Assembly: GCA_031287975.1 (NCBI GenBank) | Contig: JAITSF010000063.1 | Location: 1 to 6,048, forward strand | Length of the DNA: 6,048 nt | Reading direction: 5' to 3' | DNA from: Candidatus Nomurabacteria bacterium | GTDB lineage: Bacteria > Patescibacteriota > Saccharimonadia > Saccharimonadales > Saccharimonadaceae | In this document: positions 6,019 to 6,048 of the stretch, piece by piece | Numbering within the stretch: the stretch's first letter is position 1 | How the letters are laid out: every line of letters starts with the position of its first letter | Made by a program: the position numbers and the translations under genes | The notes under the pieces: generated by a model | Told to the model about the DNA's origin: nothing | The model's database searches: none | What the model saw: only the letters and a program-made list of their open reading frames with translations

Positions 6019-6048
6019 ATGAAGGACAAACAAGTTTTTAAGCTAATT
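6019..6048 (+). CDS. Start of a plus-strand gene, ten codons visible
   Basis: The frame reads MKDKQVFKLI and continues off the window. A strong promoter and AGGAGG directly upstream make this a real gene start. Ten residues cannot identify a family. The D-K-Q-(V/I)-F-x-L-I pattern recalls the N-terminus of serine hydroxymethyltransferase (GlyA), which is a guess only. Confidence 0.7.
   Translation, partial: MKDKQVFKLI

Noticed and set aside
5830..6033. 67-codon minus-strand frame in the gap right of the HAD gene
   Set aside because: It begins inside the plus-strand gene, spans the right-edge promoter and ribosome-binding site in antisense, and has no start signals or recognisable domain.
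1..6048. CRISPR array, insertion sequence, tRNA or rRNA
   Set aside because: No regularly spaced direct repeats, transposase, terminal inverted repeats, or cloverleaf/T-loop pattern was seen on either strand.

Overview
The window most likely comes from a Patescibacteria/CPR bacterium, and Saccharibacteria (TM7) is my best guess. This is inference from four things: compact gene packing, several genes whose -10 box sits directly against the start codon (leaderless transcripts), an XRE-type DNA-binding domain fused to MurA, and TGA used as an ordinary stop by the HAD gene, which argues against the TGA=Gly code of Gracilibacteria and Absconditabacteria. No 16S or other phylogenetic marker is present, so the phylum is not proven. 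I see no mobile element, CRISPR array, rRNA or tRNA. The gene content is mostly housekeeping.

Layout, left to right. On the minus strand, 1-558 is a nearly complete six-helix membrane protein of the DUF308/HdeD type, which runs off the left edge. It is divergent from uvrB (637-2610, plus), the full-length nucleotide-excision-repair helicase subunit. The 78-bp gap between them holds two interleaved back-to-back promoters whose extended -10 boxes form a perfect 13-bp inverted repeat. uvrB converges on a minus-strand block across an 87-bp AT-rich gap. In transcription order, that block is a HxpB/YniC-like HAD sugar-phosphate phosphatase (5812-5144), an XRE-HTH/MurA fusion (5126-3612), and an unrecognised 288-residue protein with a possible C-terminal winged helix (3564-2698). 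At the right edge a plus-strand gene with a good promoter and a strong ribosome-binding site starts at 6019, and only ten codons are visible.

Regulation is the most informative layer. Three genes (uvrB, the unknown gene, the HAD gene) show a -10 hexamer followed by exactly 6 nt and then ATG, with no Shine-Dalgarno sequence, so the transcription start should fall on or next to the ATG. murA has a similar arrangement with 9 nt. The DUF308 gene and the right-edge gene instead have AAGGAG or AGGAGG. These promoters move two apparent gene starts: the unknown protein should start at 3564 rather than 3585, and MurA at ATG 5126 rather than TTG 5147.

The murA promoter lies inside the 3' end of the HAD gene. 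It carries an 18-bp palindrome (TATATCA-N4-TGATATA) between and over its -35 and -10 boxes. Because the product downstream has an XRE DNA-binding domain, this is a plausible autoregulatory operator, which would make MurA, the enzyme of the first committed step of peptidoglycan synthesis, its own transcriptional regulator. That is the most interesting hypothesis in the window.
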